NCBI RefSeq assembly: GCF_900113665.1
Contig: NZ_FOQD01000018.1
Coordinates: 1-64,000 of the forward strand
From: Planctomicrobium piriforme
GTDB lineage: Bacteria > Planctomycetota > Planctomycetia > Planctomycetales > Planctomycetaceae
Direction of reading: 5' to 3'
DNA: 64,000 nt
In this document: positions 29,285 to 38,446 of the stretch, piece by piece
How the letters are laid out: every line of letters begins with the position of its first letter
How positions within the stretch are numbered: the first letter of the stretch is position 1
The notes under the pieces: generated by a model
What the model saw: only the letters and a program-made list of their open reading frames with translations
Told to the model about the DNA's origin: nothing
Database searches by the model: none
Made by a program: the position numbers and the translations under genes

Positions 29285-29938
29285 ATGATTCAGGTCTCCG
29301 TAAAAGTCGTTTGCAACACCTGTCAAAGTCGGCGAGGCCCAGAGGGCTTATCGAACCGGCCTGTCCTGGTCGCGACTCTGCTGTTGTTCATGATGCTCGG
29401 CTGCAGCGGTTGCGGAAATGCGTCCGCCAGAACGATCAATCATGCCACAGAGGGGCTGCTCGAATCGCCGTTGCCTCCGATCGTTGTCGAGCCGAAGTCG
29501 TTGAAGGCGAAAGGTCCAGTCCTTTACGGCCGCGTCGTGATCGATGGTCAGCCGGCGAAAAAGGGATCTGTCGTCGTGATTGCCGTCTCGGTGACGGCGT
29601 TGCAGGAAGATCCGGCACTGGTCATGGCAGCGATCATGCCACCGATTCGGATGCCGAGCCCTCCTGATTCCGCACGAAGGAAAGGTGAGGAAGTGGAAAA
29701 TGTGAAAAGCGTCTTCACGTCAGGCGTGCTGCGCGATGATGGCCTGTACATCCTCAAGGGAATGCCGCTCGGTAATTACAAGATCGCCTGTCGGTTTACT
29801 TCGTCCTTCCAAGGGAAAGCAGATCCAATGCGCACGGCGCACTATGCCGACATCCAGGGATCTGCCATCCAGGTCAATATCGTGGAAGGCGAGGTCATCC
29901 AGGATGTGGTGATGAACGTCGCCCCTCCAGCCAATTGA
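29285..29938 (+). CDS. Putative lipoprotein with beta-sandwich domain
   Basis: 217 residues from ATG 29285. A signal ending MMLGCSGC marks a lipoprotein, lipidated on one of the cysteines. The mature part has the layout of carboxypeptidase-regulatory-like/transthyretin-type domains that accompany DUF1559 genes in planctomycetes: VLYGRVVIDGQPAKKGSVVV at the start, DDGLYILKGMPLGNYKI near the end. It lies just after a DUF1559 gene on the same strand, a pairing often seen in this phylum, and upstream of the arylsulfotransferase-like gene (35-nt gap). Function unknown. Confidence 0.72.
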   Translation: MIQVSVKVVCNTCQSRRGPEGLSNRPVLVATLLLFMMLGCSGCGNASARTINHATEGLLESPLPPIVVEPKSLKAKGPVLYGRVVIDGQPAKKGSVVVIAVSVTALQEDPALVMAAIMPPIRMPSPPDSARRKGEEVENVKSVFTSGVLRDDGLYILKGMPLGNYKIACRFTSSFQGKADPMRTAHYADIQGSAIQVNIVEGEVIQDVVMNVAPPAN

Positions 29939-29973
29939 GTTCCCTGTCAACCTGGACATGTTAGTCCGTCCCA

Positions 29974-31605
29974 ATGAAACGTCTGCTGATCTGCATTCTG
30001 GTCGGGATCGGGATTTCGATCCCGGTCGTTTACTTTGTCGATCGCCAACGGGTCTCTTCCGAGCTGCCTGCAGTGGTCGTTCGCCCTCCCAGCCGCATTC
30101 CGGCCGGACTGTCGATCAACACCGATCGCGCCTTCCCAGGCTACTCCCTGCTCTCACCGATGAACTCCACCAGCACCTATCTCATCGATATGGATGCCAG
30201 GGTCGTGCGGGAATGGAAGAGTGAGTTTCGACCGGCTTTGAGCGCCTGCCTGCTGGAGAACGGCCGCCTGCTGCGGCCCGCACTCTGTCCGGCCAACGGC
30301 TTTAATGGACCTGGGACAGGCGGACGGATTCAGGAATTCGACTGGGACGGAAATCTGGTCTGGGATTTCACCCTCTCGACGGACCGTCTGCACCCGCATC
30401 ACGATGTCTGCAAACTTCCCAACGGCAATGTCCTGATGATCGCCACTGATCGCAAGACAAAAGTCGAAGCAATCGCCTCCGGACGCTTACCCGCAGCGGT
30501 TTACGAGTTTATGAAGCCGGACTGCATTCTCGAGGTGAAGCCGACCGGACTGAACACAGGCGAGATCGTTTGGGAATGGCACGCCTGGGACCACCTCATT
30601 CAGGACTATGACGACGCGAAACCCAATTACGGCGAGCCATCCGAGCATCCTGAACTCATCAACGTGAATTTCGGCGCCAGCATGATGGACACGATGCTCA
30701 CCGACCCGCAGGAATTGAACCGGCTGCGATCATTAGGTTATGTCGGCGGGAGGGCTCCCCGCAAAGGCCCGAACGGGGGGTTCAGCAAAGGGGACTGGAT
30801 GCACACGAATTCCGTGGCCTACAACGCGGAATTCGACCAGATCCTCATCAGCGTCTACGAATTCAGCGAGATCTGGATCATCGATCACAGCACCACGACG
30901 GTCGAAGCCGCCTCACATGCCGGCGGTCGCAGCGGCAAAGGGGGCGACCTGCTCTATCGCTGGGGCAATCCGCTGGCCTACCGCCGCGGTGAGAACAAGG
31001 ACCAGCAACTATTCGTGCAGCACTCGGCACACTGGATTCCCGTTGGCACTCCGGGCGCAGGCCATGTGTTGCTGTTCAACAACGGCACCGGCCGACCGCA
31101 GCGTACTTATTCGTCAGTGGACGAACTGGTACTGCCGGTGGATTCCCAGGGCCAGTATGCGAACAGAGCTGACGAGTCCTACCTCCCTGAGGCCGCCGCC
31201 TGGACGTACACCACAAAACAGCCGACCGATTTCTATTCCGCGCTGGTTTCCGGCGCCCAGCGGCTCCCCAACGGCAATACGCTGATCTGCTCAGGCATCC
31301 AGCGCTGGGTCTTTGAAGTCGCTCCCGAGGGTGAAATTGTGTGGCAATACCGGTTGCCGGAAGGCGACAAGGCCGTTCGACCCCCGCATCGCGACCCCGC
31401 TGTGGGAGGCCAGACAGAATTGGATACGACGAGTGACGCCAAAGGCCTGGGAGGCCTGTTCCGCTGCCATCGCTACGCAACCGACTATGCCGGATTCGCC
31501 GGAAAACAATTGAAGGCTGGACCACAGCTGGAAGATTCGATCAAATTGAACACCAGCAAGTCGTCCGTCCCTGCAACGGACACCGACGACTCCTCTTCCA
31601 ATTGA
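29974..31605 (+). CDS. Arylsulfotransferase (ASST)-like exported protein
   Basis: 543 residues with an N-terminal hydrophobic anchor or signal (LLICILVGIGISIPVVYFV). The body repeats beta-propeller blades with the ASST signature: DMDARVVREWKS, a DRLHPHHDVCKLPNGNVL block (HPHHD 140-144), WMHTNSVAYN, and a final GDWDGEIVWQY-type blade (EGEIVWQYRLPEG). ASST enzymes transfer sulfate between phenols through a catalytic His; which His is equivalent here is uncertain. Planctomycete members may act on sulfated polysaccharides. The next gene begins 3 nt after its stop. Confidence 0.8.
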   Translation: MKRLLICILVGIGISIPVVYFVDRQRVSSELPAVVVRPPSRIPAGLSINTDRAFPGYSLLSPMNSTSTYLIDMDARVVREWKSEFRPALSACLLENGRLLRPALCPANGFNGPGTGGRIQEFDWDGNLVWDFTLSTDRLHPHHDVCKLPNGNVLMIATDRKTKVEAIASGRLPAAVYEFMKPDCILEVKPTGLNTGEIVWEWHAWDHLIQDYDDAKPNYGEPSEHPELINVNFGASMMDTMLTDPQELNRLRSLGYVGGRAPRKGPNGGFSKGDWMHTNSVAYNAEFDQILISVYEFSEIWIIDHSTTTVEAASHAGGRSGKGGDLLYRWGNPLAYRRGENKDQQLFVQHSAHWIPVGTPGAGHVLLFNNGTGRPQRTYSSVDELVLPVDSQGQYANRADESYLPEAAAWTYTTKQPTDFYSALVSGAQRLPNGNTLICSGIQRWVFEVAPEGEIVWQYRLPEGDKAVRPPHRDPAVGGQTELDTTSDAKGLGGLFRCHRYATDYAGFAGKQLKAGPQLEDSIKLNTSKSSVPATDTDDSSSN

Positions 31606-31608
31606 GCC

Positions 31609-32610
31609 ATGAGAACTGCCACTGACTGCCTTCCCCCTCAAGCCCGCTATTTCCCAGTCGACGACGCGCCGTATCGGCTGAGCGCCGGCCTCCGTAAACT
31701 CGGAAGCGATTTTGGAAATGGTGCGGCCGATGCTCACGTCGTTCAGATCGACGAGAAGTATTTCGAGTATCGCACGAACAAGCTGGCTGCCCGCCGGGAA
31801 CGGCTGGGCAAGTATTTCGCGGCACACGAATTCTTGACGGAAACCGAGAGTTCAATCTGCGGGCTGCTGAGTCAGTTGCTGCTGAAGGAGTACCCGCAGT
31901 ATTTCTTCCGACGGAACCTTGATTCAAACTGTTGGCAGCTGCACTGCAATCTGACTGAGGAAGTGCTGCATTTTGAACAAGGGAATTACCTGCCCAGACT
32001 CAGCACGGTGCAGGCCGATCCACCCTATGTGAGCAGCCTCGATGCTCTAGTCTGCCAGATGCCCGAAGACCTCGCGGTCACCCTCCGGAACGACGAACGC
32101 GACTGGCTGGCGGCGGTGCATCTCTGTGCCCCTGGCCATTGGTCCGCGGAGGAGAAAATCGGCCGCAACTTTGGAGAAGTTCACGCCCCCATCCCGCTGA
32201 TTGATCCGATCGTGAGAGCCTCGGCCAGTCTGGTGCGGGCAATGGTCGAGAAAGGGCCGATGGTGCGATTCGTGTGGGGGTTCGGCACCGACTGTCGGCT
32301 CAATCATCACCCCGAACCGCCGCCGGGCTGGACGCCCGAAATGTGGAGAGGGCGACGCTTTCAGTCGGATGCGGAAGGCGAATGTCCTTTCTGGCTTCGG
32401 GTAGAACGACAGGTCATTCTGGGGATGCCTGAAGTGAATGCGTCGCTGTTCTTTATCCGCGTCTCCCACATCGACGGGAATGAAATCCGCCAGAACTCTG
32501 ATGAACGGAGGCGTCTGGTTCAGGCATTGTCGACCATGGACGACGCCACCCGCCGGTACAAGGGGCTGTCGGAATCGATGGACGATCTGCTGAACTGGCT
32601 GAGCAATTGA
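31609..32610 (+). CDS. Haem-dependent oxidative N-demethylase-like (DUF3445) protein
   Basis: 333 residues. The conserved run of DUF3445/HODM alpha subunits is visible in the middle: DWLAAVHLCAPGHWSAEEKIG followed by FGEVHAPIP, which in the characterised enzyme provides haem-binding residues for oxidative demethylation of dimethylamine. The family match rests on this block and the order of helices. It lies 3 nt after the arylsulfotransferase-like gene, so the two are probably translated together. Cytosolic; the substrate here is unknown. Confidence 0.75.
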   Translation: MRTATDCLPPQARYFPVDDAPYRLSAGLRKLGSDFGNGAADAHVVQIDEKYFEYRTNKLAARRERLGKYFAAHEFLTETESSICGLLSQLLLKEYPQYFFRRNLDSNCWQLHCNLTEEVLHFEQGNYLPRLSTVQADPPYVSSLDALVCQMPEDLAVTLRNDERDWLAAVHLCAPGHWSAEEKIGRNFGEVHAPIPLIDPIVRASASLVRAMVEKGPMVRFVWGFGTDCRLNHHPEPPPGWTPEMWRGRRFQSDAEGECPFWLRVERQVILGMPEVNASLFFIRVSHIDGNEIRQNSDERRRLVQALSTMDDATRRYKGLSESMDDLLNWLSN

Positions 32611-32681
32611 GAAGTCTGAGAGACTTCATTTTTTCAGAATGCTTTTCACTTAAAAACACCGCCGTCACAAAGGCTTTCATC

Positions 32682-33740
32682 ATGCTCTCGGTCTTGTCAT
32701 CAACTCGTCGCAATTTGCTCGTGATCGCGACGATTGGCATTGTCGTTCAGTGTTCCATTTCCACTGCCGTCGCTCAAAAAAACGATATCGAAATTCAACT
32801 CGCCTTTCCCCTCAGAATGGATGGCCGGATCTGCGAACAGCTCGAAGAACTCTGGAAAGATGGAAAGCTGACCTGCAGCCGTGAAAAGATGCTCGAGCAG
32901 ATCGAGCATCCCGTTCATCAGCGGTTCGAACTGCCGGCCCCTTCGACTGAACCTCGCAGCGGCGCCGAAATTTACAAGATCGCTCGCGAGTCTCACGTTC
33001 GTCTTGGACACGGCGTCCGCAACGATGCCACCGGCAAATGGGTCTTCAACGGCGGGGCCGGATATGTGATCGCTCCCGGCGGAATCGTAGCGACCTGCTG
33101 TCATTGCCTCGAAACGCCTCCCGTGCCGGCTGATCCTGCCTTTCCCGATCGGGAAAGAACAAGCTGGCTGTTTGCCGTGACGATGGATGGCAAGGTCTAC
33201 CCGGCGACATCGGTGCTTGCCGCAAATGATGAGTTGGATGCCGCGATCGTCCAGGTCGAAGGTTTGCCGAACCGTCCGATCGCCCTGAATGAGGACGTGA
33301 CGCCCGGCGACACCGCCTATCTCTTCAGTGAGCCATTCGGCGTTCGCGGCTACTTCTCAAACGGCATCATCAATCGCTTTTACTGGCTGAAGGATCCTGC
33401 TGATCCTCAAACTCTCGCCGGCGCTGCCCGCTATCGCATCAACATCGGCACGGACTGGGCGCCGGGCAGCAGCGGAGCGGCCGTGATTGACACTTACGGG
33501 AATGTGATTGGCCATGTCAGCCGCATCTCTGCGCTCCAACCGAATTCCGGAGAAGAACCTTCCCGGCCAGATTCCGCCAAAGCAGATGAGAACCAGAAGC
33601 CGACTCCCCGTGAATCACGCGGCCCACAAGGGAACGTGACATTCATGGTTCTCCACGAAGCCATCCCGGCTCGCGGCGTCAGGCTGCTCGCGGAGAAGGC
33701 CCTCGAACCTCCCTCTGAGGAGGAACAGCAGCCTGAGTGA
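32682..33740 (+). CDS. Secreted trypsin-like serine protease
   Basis: 352 residues from ATG 32682; the frame is open to 32607, but this start gives a signal peptide (LLVIATIGIVVQCSISTAVA). The triad is visible though the His motif is unusual: His141 in VATCCHC, Asp186 in ANDELDAAI, Ser264 in WAPGSSGAAV. A preceding Cys pair around the His and a 90-residue N-terminal region set it apart from HtrA; there is no PDZ. The C-terminal tail is Glu/Pro-rich. It ends at a convergent spacer holding an 80-bp inverted repeat. Confidence 0.78.
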   Translation: MLSVLSSTRRNLLVIATIGIVVQCSISTAVAQKNDIEIQLAFPLRMDGRICEQLEELWKDGKLTCSREKMLEQIEHPVHQRFELPAPSTEPRSGAEIYKIARESHVRLGHGVRNDATGKWVFNGGAGYVIAPGGIVATCCHCLETPPVPADPAFPDRERTSWLFAVTMDGKVYPATSVLAANDELDAAIVQVEGLPNRPIALNEDVTPGDTAYLFSEPFGVRGYFSNGIINRFYWLKDPADPQTLAGAARYRINIGTDWAPGSSGAAVIDTYGNVIGHVSRISALQPNSGEEPSRPDSAKADENQKPTPRESRGPQGNVTFMVLHEAIPARGVRLLAEKALEPPSEEEQQPE

Positions 33741-33827
33741 GTGGTTGCTGTGTCCAGGCAGACTGCGATTCACAGTGGGAACAGAAATGCCGCTTGCCTC
33801 TATGTTTCTTGAAAGACCTGCCAATAA

Positions 33828-33907
33828 ATTGTCCCGGACGCTCAACTTCAACCTGAAATACCGGGGTTCGATTTTCGGGACAGCGGCGATTCAGCGTCCG
33901 GGACAAT
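33828..33907. repeat. 80-bp element bounded by 15-bp perfect inverted repeats
   Basis: ATTGTCCCGGACGCT (33828-33842) and its exact inverse AGCGTCCGGGACAAT (33893-33907) bound 50 nt containing CCGGGGTTCGATTTTCGGG. It lies between the convergent serine protease (stop 33740) and the large hypothetical gene (stop 33910), 2 nt from the latter. No target-site duplication is visible. It could be a bidirectional terminator or a MITE-like remnant. Confidence 0.75.
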
Positions 33908-33909
33908 GC

Positions 33910-35778
33910 TCATGCCTTGCGAATGAAGTGTTCCGCGTAGCTGCGAACCTGACGGCCGTTCAGGACGTGAAACATCCGCAGTTGCTGGATCGCTTCCTGA
34001 CTGAAATGGGCGATCGGCACATGCACCAGTTTGCGGCCGTAGCGTTTCGCCAGCCGACGCCAGCCGACGCCGGGGGCGAATTGCGACATTACCGCGATGT
34101 GCCGCTGACGGGAATGGAAACAGGCTGCGGCGAGCAATCGTTCTTCCAGCGTGTCGACGAAATCAAATCGACGGTCTTGCCAGACGTCAGGCGTCGGTCG
34201 CGGCGGGAAGAGGAACATCGCGCCGCCGTATGTCGCCATGGCAATCCCCGGCCCCACCATCTCTTCACCAGGTGAGGTTGCGAAGAATGCCAGCGTCGAC
34301 TCGTCCTGATGTTCGGCATGCCAGGTGATCCGCCAAGGGTAGTCGCGCGGGTCGGCCGGAGAATCGAACAGCATCAGCACACAATCCAGAGTGCCGCGAC
34401 TGGGGGGCTGCTCTTTGACGTACAGATTGCCGGTATGCCAGTTCCGCAGCGTTTCGCGAATATCGAGGCCGTCTTTCAAGCTGGTGGTGAACTTCTCCGT
34501 CTTGGCGAGATCGTTCCCCATGATGCTCAATGCCCGGTCTTTCACATGCGTGCGGAAGCGCTCGATCGCCGTATCCTCAGGCGGCCAACTGCACTGGCTG
34601 TACGGGTTCCAGCGCATCGCCCATTGTTCCTGATCGATCTTCAGCGGTTTGCGATTGAGCTGACAGGTTCGCCACGTCACCGGCGGGCCTGGCAGGCGAT
34701 TTTTGAGTTCCACAATCTTGCCGTCGGGAAGCTGCCCGCGCTCGATCGACATCTTGAATTCGCCCAGCGGCAGGCGCTCGCGAAACGGATACTCCCGCGC
34801 CACCTCGGCCAGTGAGATCGCGAACTGGTCGCCGGCAAGCTGCTTAGCGGCTGTGATCAACGTGTACAGGTCCGGAGTCATCCGGCGTTCGATCAGACTC
34901 AGATTGCGGACGTACTTGAGGAATGTCGCCAGCAGATGAGGCGTGATCTTTCGGCCACGGTTCTTGAGTTCCTCGCGGTATTTCTCGCGCGTACTCAGCA
35001 ACATCTCTTTCACGCCGTCGACGGAGAGATTCTCATCGCTGTCGAGGCTGAAACGAGCCTGCTCGTAGAGTCCAGTCAGATAGGGGAGTTCACCTAGCAG
35101 GAACAGCAAGGTCGCCGGATCAACCTGATAGAGCTCAGGATCGAAGACGGCCGGTTCCGAGAACTCATCCGTGGAGCCCGCTCGGTAGGCTTCGCGGAGC
35201 CAGGGCCAGAGCGAAATTGGACACACGAACAGAATCGATCGATGGCCTTGTTCCAGTTCTCTCAGCCGCCGCGCCATGTGCTGCACCCGCGAGCGGAGCT
35301 GTTCTGACTTCGGTTCCGGCGACCCGGCGAGGACGGCGGTGGCGAACTGCTCGATGGGCACCTGTTTCAGTGCGTAGGGGTCAGGCATCACCTCGCCATG
35401 CAGTTCGAACTCTTCCACTTCGAGGTCGATAAACGCCCGGGGCAGATGTTCCTGCATCGCCAGCCGCAGTGCTGCGATGACCGGCTGGCAGGGATCGATG
35501 GGAACATAGCTGTATTGCGGCGTCGACGGGTCCGATTCTTCGGGAGACCAGTCGGCGGTGGAATATTCTTCCGTCTCCGGCTGCGCCACGATGGTGATCT
35601 GCGGCAGATGACCGATCCCCTGCTCGACCGCGTGGCGGAATGACGGCGGCAAGGGAACCGCGACGCAGTCGAACGATTCCGAGAGCATCACCCGTCGCAC
35701 TTCGACGGCAAAGTCGCCGCTGCCATGAACGACGGGCAGACAACTGATCCGGGGGCTGAAGCGAAGAACGTCATGCAT
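33910..35778 (-). CDS. Large protein of unknown function, possibly TraB/DUF5682-like
   Basis: About 622 residues from ATG 35778 (MHDVLRF); a TTG at 35829 is possible and neither start has a clear Shine-Dalgarno. The N-terminal 150 residues have the layout of TraB/ChaN-type proteins: VEVRRVMLSESFDCVAVPLPP, then PVIAALRLAMQEHLPRAFIDLE, similar to the paired blocks in DUF5682 proteins. No catalytic motif is confirmed. The central part is helical (about 250-370); the C-terminal part is alpha/beta with FLFPPRPTPDVW. No transmembrane segment. Function unknown; the family link is an inference from layout. Confidence 0.65.
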   Translation of the reverse strand: MHDVLRFSPRISCLPVVHGSGDFAVEVRRVMLSESFDCVAVPLPPSFRHAVEQGIGHLPQITIVAQPETEEYSTADWSPEESDPSTPQYSYVPIDPCQPVIAALRLAMQEHLPRAFIDLEVEEFELHGEVMPDPYALKQVPIEQFATAVLAGSPEPKSEQLRSRVQHMARRLRELEQGHRSILFVCPISLWPWLREAYRAGSTDEFSEPAVFDPELYQVDPATLLFLLGELPYLTGLYEQARFSLDSDENLSVDGVKEMLLSTREKYREELKNRGRKITPHLLATFLKYVRNLSLIERRMTPDLYTLITAAKQLAGDQFAISLAEVAREYPFRERLPLGEFKMSIERGQLPDGKIVELKNRLPGPPVTWRTCQLNRKPLKIDQEQWAMRWNPYSQCSWPPEDTAIERFRTHVKDRALSIMGNDLAKTEKFTTSLKDGLDIRETLRNWHTGNLYVKEQPPSRGTLDCVLMLFDSPADPRDYPWRITWHAEHQDESTLAFFATSPGEEMVGPGIAMATYGGAMFLFPPRPTPDVWQDRRFDFVDTLEERLLAAACFHSRQRHIAVMSQFAPGVGWRRLAKRYGRKLVHVPIAHFSQEAIQQLRMFHVLNGRQVRSYAEHFIRKA

Positions 35779-35964
35779 GTCTGCATGATATTCGAAGTCG
35801 ACGTGGTGAGAACAGCAGGCGACGTGCAATCAAAGCAAATCGCCCTGACGGAAGAGTTCCCGGCAGGGCGATGGGTGGTGGGATTCTATTGGGGACTGGG
35901 GACTTGGCTTCAAAGGAGATCAATGCGAGTCAGACAGATCCTGAAATCGCTGTATTGAACGACG

Positions 35965-36016
35965 ACTCGCCCCCTCACCCCCTGCCCCTCTCCCCCGAGT
36001 ACTGGGGCGAGGGGAG
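35965..36016. repeat. CTCGCCCCCTCACCCC / GGGGCGAGGGGAG palindrome
   Basis: CTCGCCCC (35966-35973) pairs with GGGGCGAG (36004-36011), with CCCCGAGTACTGGGG inside. A related, inverted sequence lies at 47716-47743. Here it falls between the large hypothetical gene and tadG, 16 nt beyond the tadG stop. Confidence 0.7.
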
Positions 36017-36031
36017 TTTCTCATGCTGGGA

Positions 36032-37912
36032 TCATGTTCCGTCGTTATTGAGGAGCTTGGCCGGCGGCACCATTGAGGCAATCTGCTGGAAGGCGACCAG
36101 CAACTGGGCTTCCATCTCTGCCGATGAACTGGTGGCGGGAACCACGATCGCCAGTCCTCCCCCCATCCAGGCAACCGCTTTCAGCAGGTCGGTATCGGCA
36201 TCGGCCCCCACGCAGATCGTATGGATCACATACCCTTTGTCGACGGCCGCTTTGGCCTGCTTGAGCACATATCGGGCTTGCGAATCTGAGGTCGAATAGT
36301 CCTTCACGCCGTCTCCGTCAAAGTCGAACAGGACGTTCCAGTCCCAACCTGTCGGCAGCGTCCCTGAGGCACCGGAATCCATGACATTGCTGTTTCCGTC
36401 GGTCATCAGCAGGATTGTGGGCTGGGTGCCAGCTCGCGAATAGTTGTCAAGAAGCTTGGTGCCGTCACCGAGGCCGCCCCCCATGTTCGTGGACGGCGAG
36501 TAGTAGTTTGCCTGCTTGTACTTCATCAGGTTGTTCACCGCGGTGAAGTTGTCTGACAGCGGGTTTGACGAAATGTTGACCGAGGGAACGGTCGGATCGG
36601 AACTATTGAGAATCGTTTCGATTCGGTGGTTCGTGTCGTAGCTCACCATCCCCAGTCGATCGTCGAAGGAGAGCGTCTGCAGGAAGCTGCAAAGCTGAGA
36701 GTGTCCAGATTTAATGGCGCTGAACGGGTAATGTCGGGCTGTGGACAAAGCTGGCGTTTGGGAGTACGAGGAATTGCTGCGCAGAATGTAATTCACCATG
36801 CACAGTCCGCCGTAAGACTCACGATATCCACGCGCGATCATCTGCTCATCGCTTCGACAGTGCGTAATGAATTCACTCCAACTGCCGTCCGGATAGGGAT
36901 AGCTGCCAGTTAAACTGAATGCCGACAAAACGTTGGCGTCAGAATCGGTGAGAGTCTGGGTTTGGGTGCCGCCACCGCTCTTGTTGGTGGTCACGGTTAC
37001 CGAAGTGACGTCTTTGGTTCCGGTCACGGTCGCGGTTTTTGTTGTCCCGGTGTAGTTGAAGGTCGTCGAGCCGCTGCTGTAATTCAACACGATCTTGGAG
37101 AAGGAAGTCGTGGTGGTGACGTAGCAACTGGTGTACATGAACTTGCAGGTCGTCGTGGCGCCGTTGGCGGTATTCGACACCGTCAGGTACTGCGGCGTGA
37201 ACGTCATATTGCCTGCACTCACCGGTTGCAGGTCATTCCACAGCAGCTGCATGTTGGCGACCACCTGACTGTCGGCCATGCGAGTGGTCTGTTCGCTATT
37301 GAGCGGAAAATGGCTGTCGAAATTCATGGACCGCGAAAAGTCGTGGACGACAGCGATGTCACGGGCCTGAACAAATGCGGTTGCTTCCGTCTTGACGTTG
37401 GCAAACGTCGTCCCGATGGCTCCGCCGAAAAACAGCTTCAGCTTGCCGTCCTGCTTGGTCGCGTCCGTGCCAGTGCGACGGGCGATGACTTTTACCGTGT
37501 TGGCTGGAGATTTATTCCAGGTGGTAGCCCAGGTTTTCGTCGAGGCGTTGTACTGCCGCTGTCCGAACGTCACGTCCGCATTGGGGTCGACATAGATGCC
37601 GCCCAATCCCGCAACGTAAGCAGCCGTTGTTCGAGCTTGTCCCAGCGCATAGGCGGTCGGGTCGGTCGTGCCCGCAGGCGCGTTGCGGACCGCATTTGTG
37701 ATTTCCTGGGCCGCAGCGAGTGCAGCCGCATCGACCGCGTTCTGCATACGGGACTTCTGTACCTGAATGTAACCGACGTCGACGCTCAGCGCCGCGGCGG
37801 CGAGCAGTCCCATCAGGCACAGACAGGTGAGAATCAGAACGCTTCCCTGCCGCGAGTCATCCGACACATGGCCGGTCGACTCGGAGTTCACAAGATGGCG
37901 TAAATTGCGCAT
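36032..37912 (-). CDS. tadG: TadG-like protein with von Willebrand A domain
   Basis: 626 residues. The N-terminal Tad_N region (about 22-70: QGSVLILTCLCLMGLLAAAALSVDVGYI... MQNAVDAAALAAAQ) is the standard prepilin-like segment of TadG/RcpG proteins. A vWA domain follows with intact MIDAS motif DFSRSM (191-196), a Thr/Ser-rich insertion (about 210-330) and later LLMTDGNSN. It probably anchors or modulates the Flp pilus at the cell surface. It is directly followed upstream by two tadE genes on the same strand. No Tad ATPase or secretin gene is nearby. Confidence 0.85.
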   Translation of the reverse strand: MRNLRHLVNSESTGHVSDDSRQGSVLILTCLCLMGLLAAAALSVDVGYIQVQKSRMQNAVDAAALAAAQEITNAVRNAPAGTTDPTAYALGQARTTAAYVAGLGGIYVDPNADVTFGQRQYNASTKTWATTWNKSPANTVKVIARRTGTDATKQDGKLKLFFGGAIGTTFANVKTEATAFVQARDIAVVHDFSRSMNFDSHFPLNSEQTTRMADSQVVANMQLLWNDLQPVSAGNMTFTPQYLTVSNTANGATTTCKFMYTSCYVTTTTSFSKIVLNYSSGSTTFNYTGTTKTATVTGTKDVTSVTVTTNKSGGGTQTQTLTDSDANVLSAFSLTGSYPYPDGSWSEFITHCRSDEQMIARGYRESYGGLCMVNYILRSNSSYSQTPALSTARHYPFSAIKSGHSQLCSFLQTLSFDDRLGMVSYDTNHRIETILNSSDPTVPSVNISSNPLSDNFTAVNNLMKYKQANYYSPSTNMGGGLGDGTKLLDNYSRAGTQPTILLMTDGNSNVMDSGASGTLPTGWDWNVLFDFDGDGVKDYSTSDSQARYVLKQAKAAVDKGYVIHTICVGADADTDLLKAVAWMGGGLAIVVPATSSSAEMEAQLLVAFQQIASMVPPAKLLNNDGT

Positions 37913-37934
37913 AGGTTTACCCGCTTCCGAACAG

Positions 37935-38435
37935 TTAGCTGCTCAGTGAACTGCGTCCCAGTCGGAACACGACGGACGCCGAGAGATTTTTGCCTTTTAA
38001 CGCGCGCATCGGAAAGATGCCGACGTTGCCGTAAGGGACAGTGGCCGTGATTTTGAAGTATTTCAGATCGTTGGCGGGCAACTGCAGGTCGAATGCCTGG
38101 CCGGCCGTGGCGCCGTCGGCATAGGTGATCGTGACGGTGACTTTTGTCCCGTCGATCCCGCCGGCGGTCAGCATATTCTGAATGTCTTTGGTGACCTTCT
38201 GATTCAGCGTCCAGCCTTTGGGAATCGAATCGCTGATATCGCTGGCGGCCTCGCGGCCCCCTTCACGGACAGCGGCGGAAAGCCTCTGCGAGGCATCGAG
38301 CCCCCGCGACATCTCGGCAATCCCCAACAGGATGGCCATGAAGATTGGCGCTGTGACGGCGAACTCAACGGTGGCCGTACCGCGACGTTGATTGTCGCGC
38401 GGGCGAAGAGGATTCTGCAGGATTGTGCGACGCAT
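37935..38435 (-). CDS. tadE: TadE-family pseudopilin 1
   Basis: 166 residues with the TadE leader: RRGTATVEFAVTAPIFMAILLG, glycine cut site before TATVEF, and the signature Glu at +5. The mature part is beta-rich with no cysteines. TadE-like minor pilins are processed by the Tad prepilin peptidase and incorporated in Flp pili. Only 22 nt separates it from tadG and 11 nt from the next tadE, so the three are one operon on the minus strand. Confidence 0.88.
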   Translation of the reverse strand: MRRTILQNPLRPRDNQRRGTATVEFAVTAPIFMAILLGIAEMSRGLDASQRLSAAVREGGREAASDISDSIPKGWTLNQKVTKDIQNMLTAGGIDGTKVTVTITYADGATAGQAFDLQLPANDLKYFKITATVPYGNVGIFPMRALKGKNLSASVVFRLGRSSLSS

Positions 38436-38446
38436 CGGAAGGTGCC

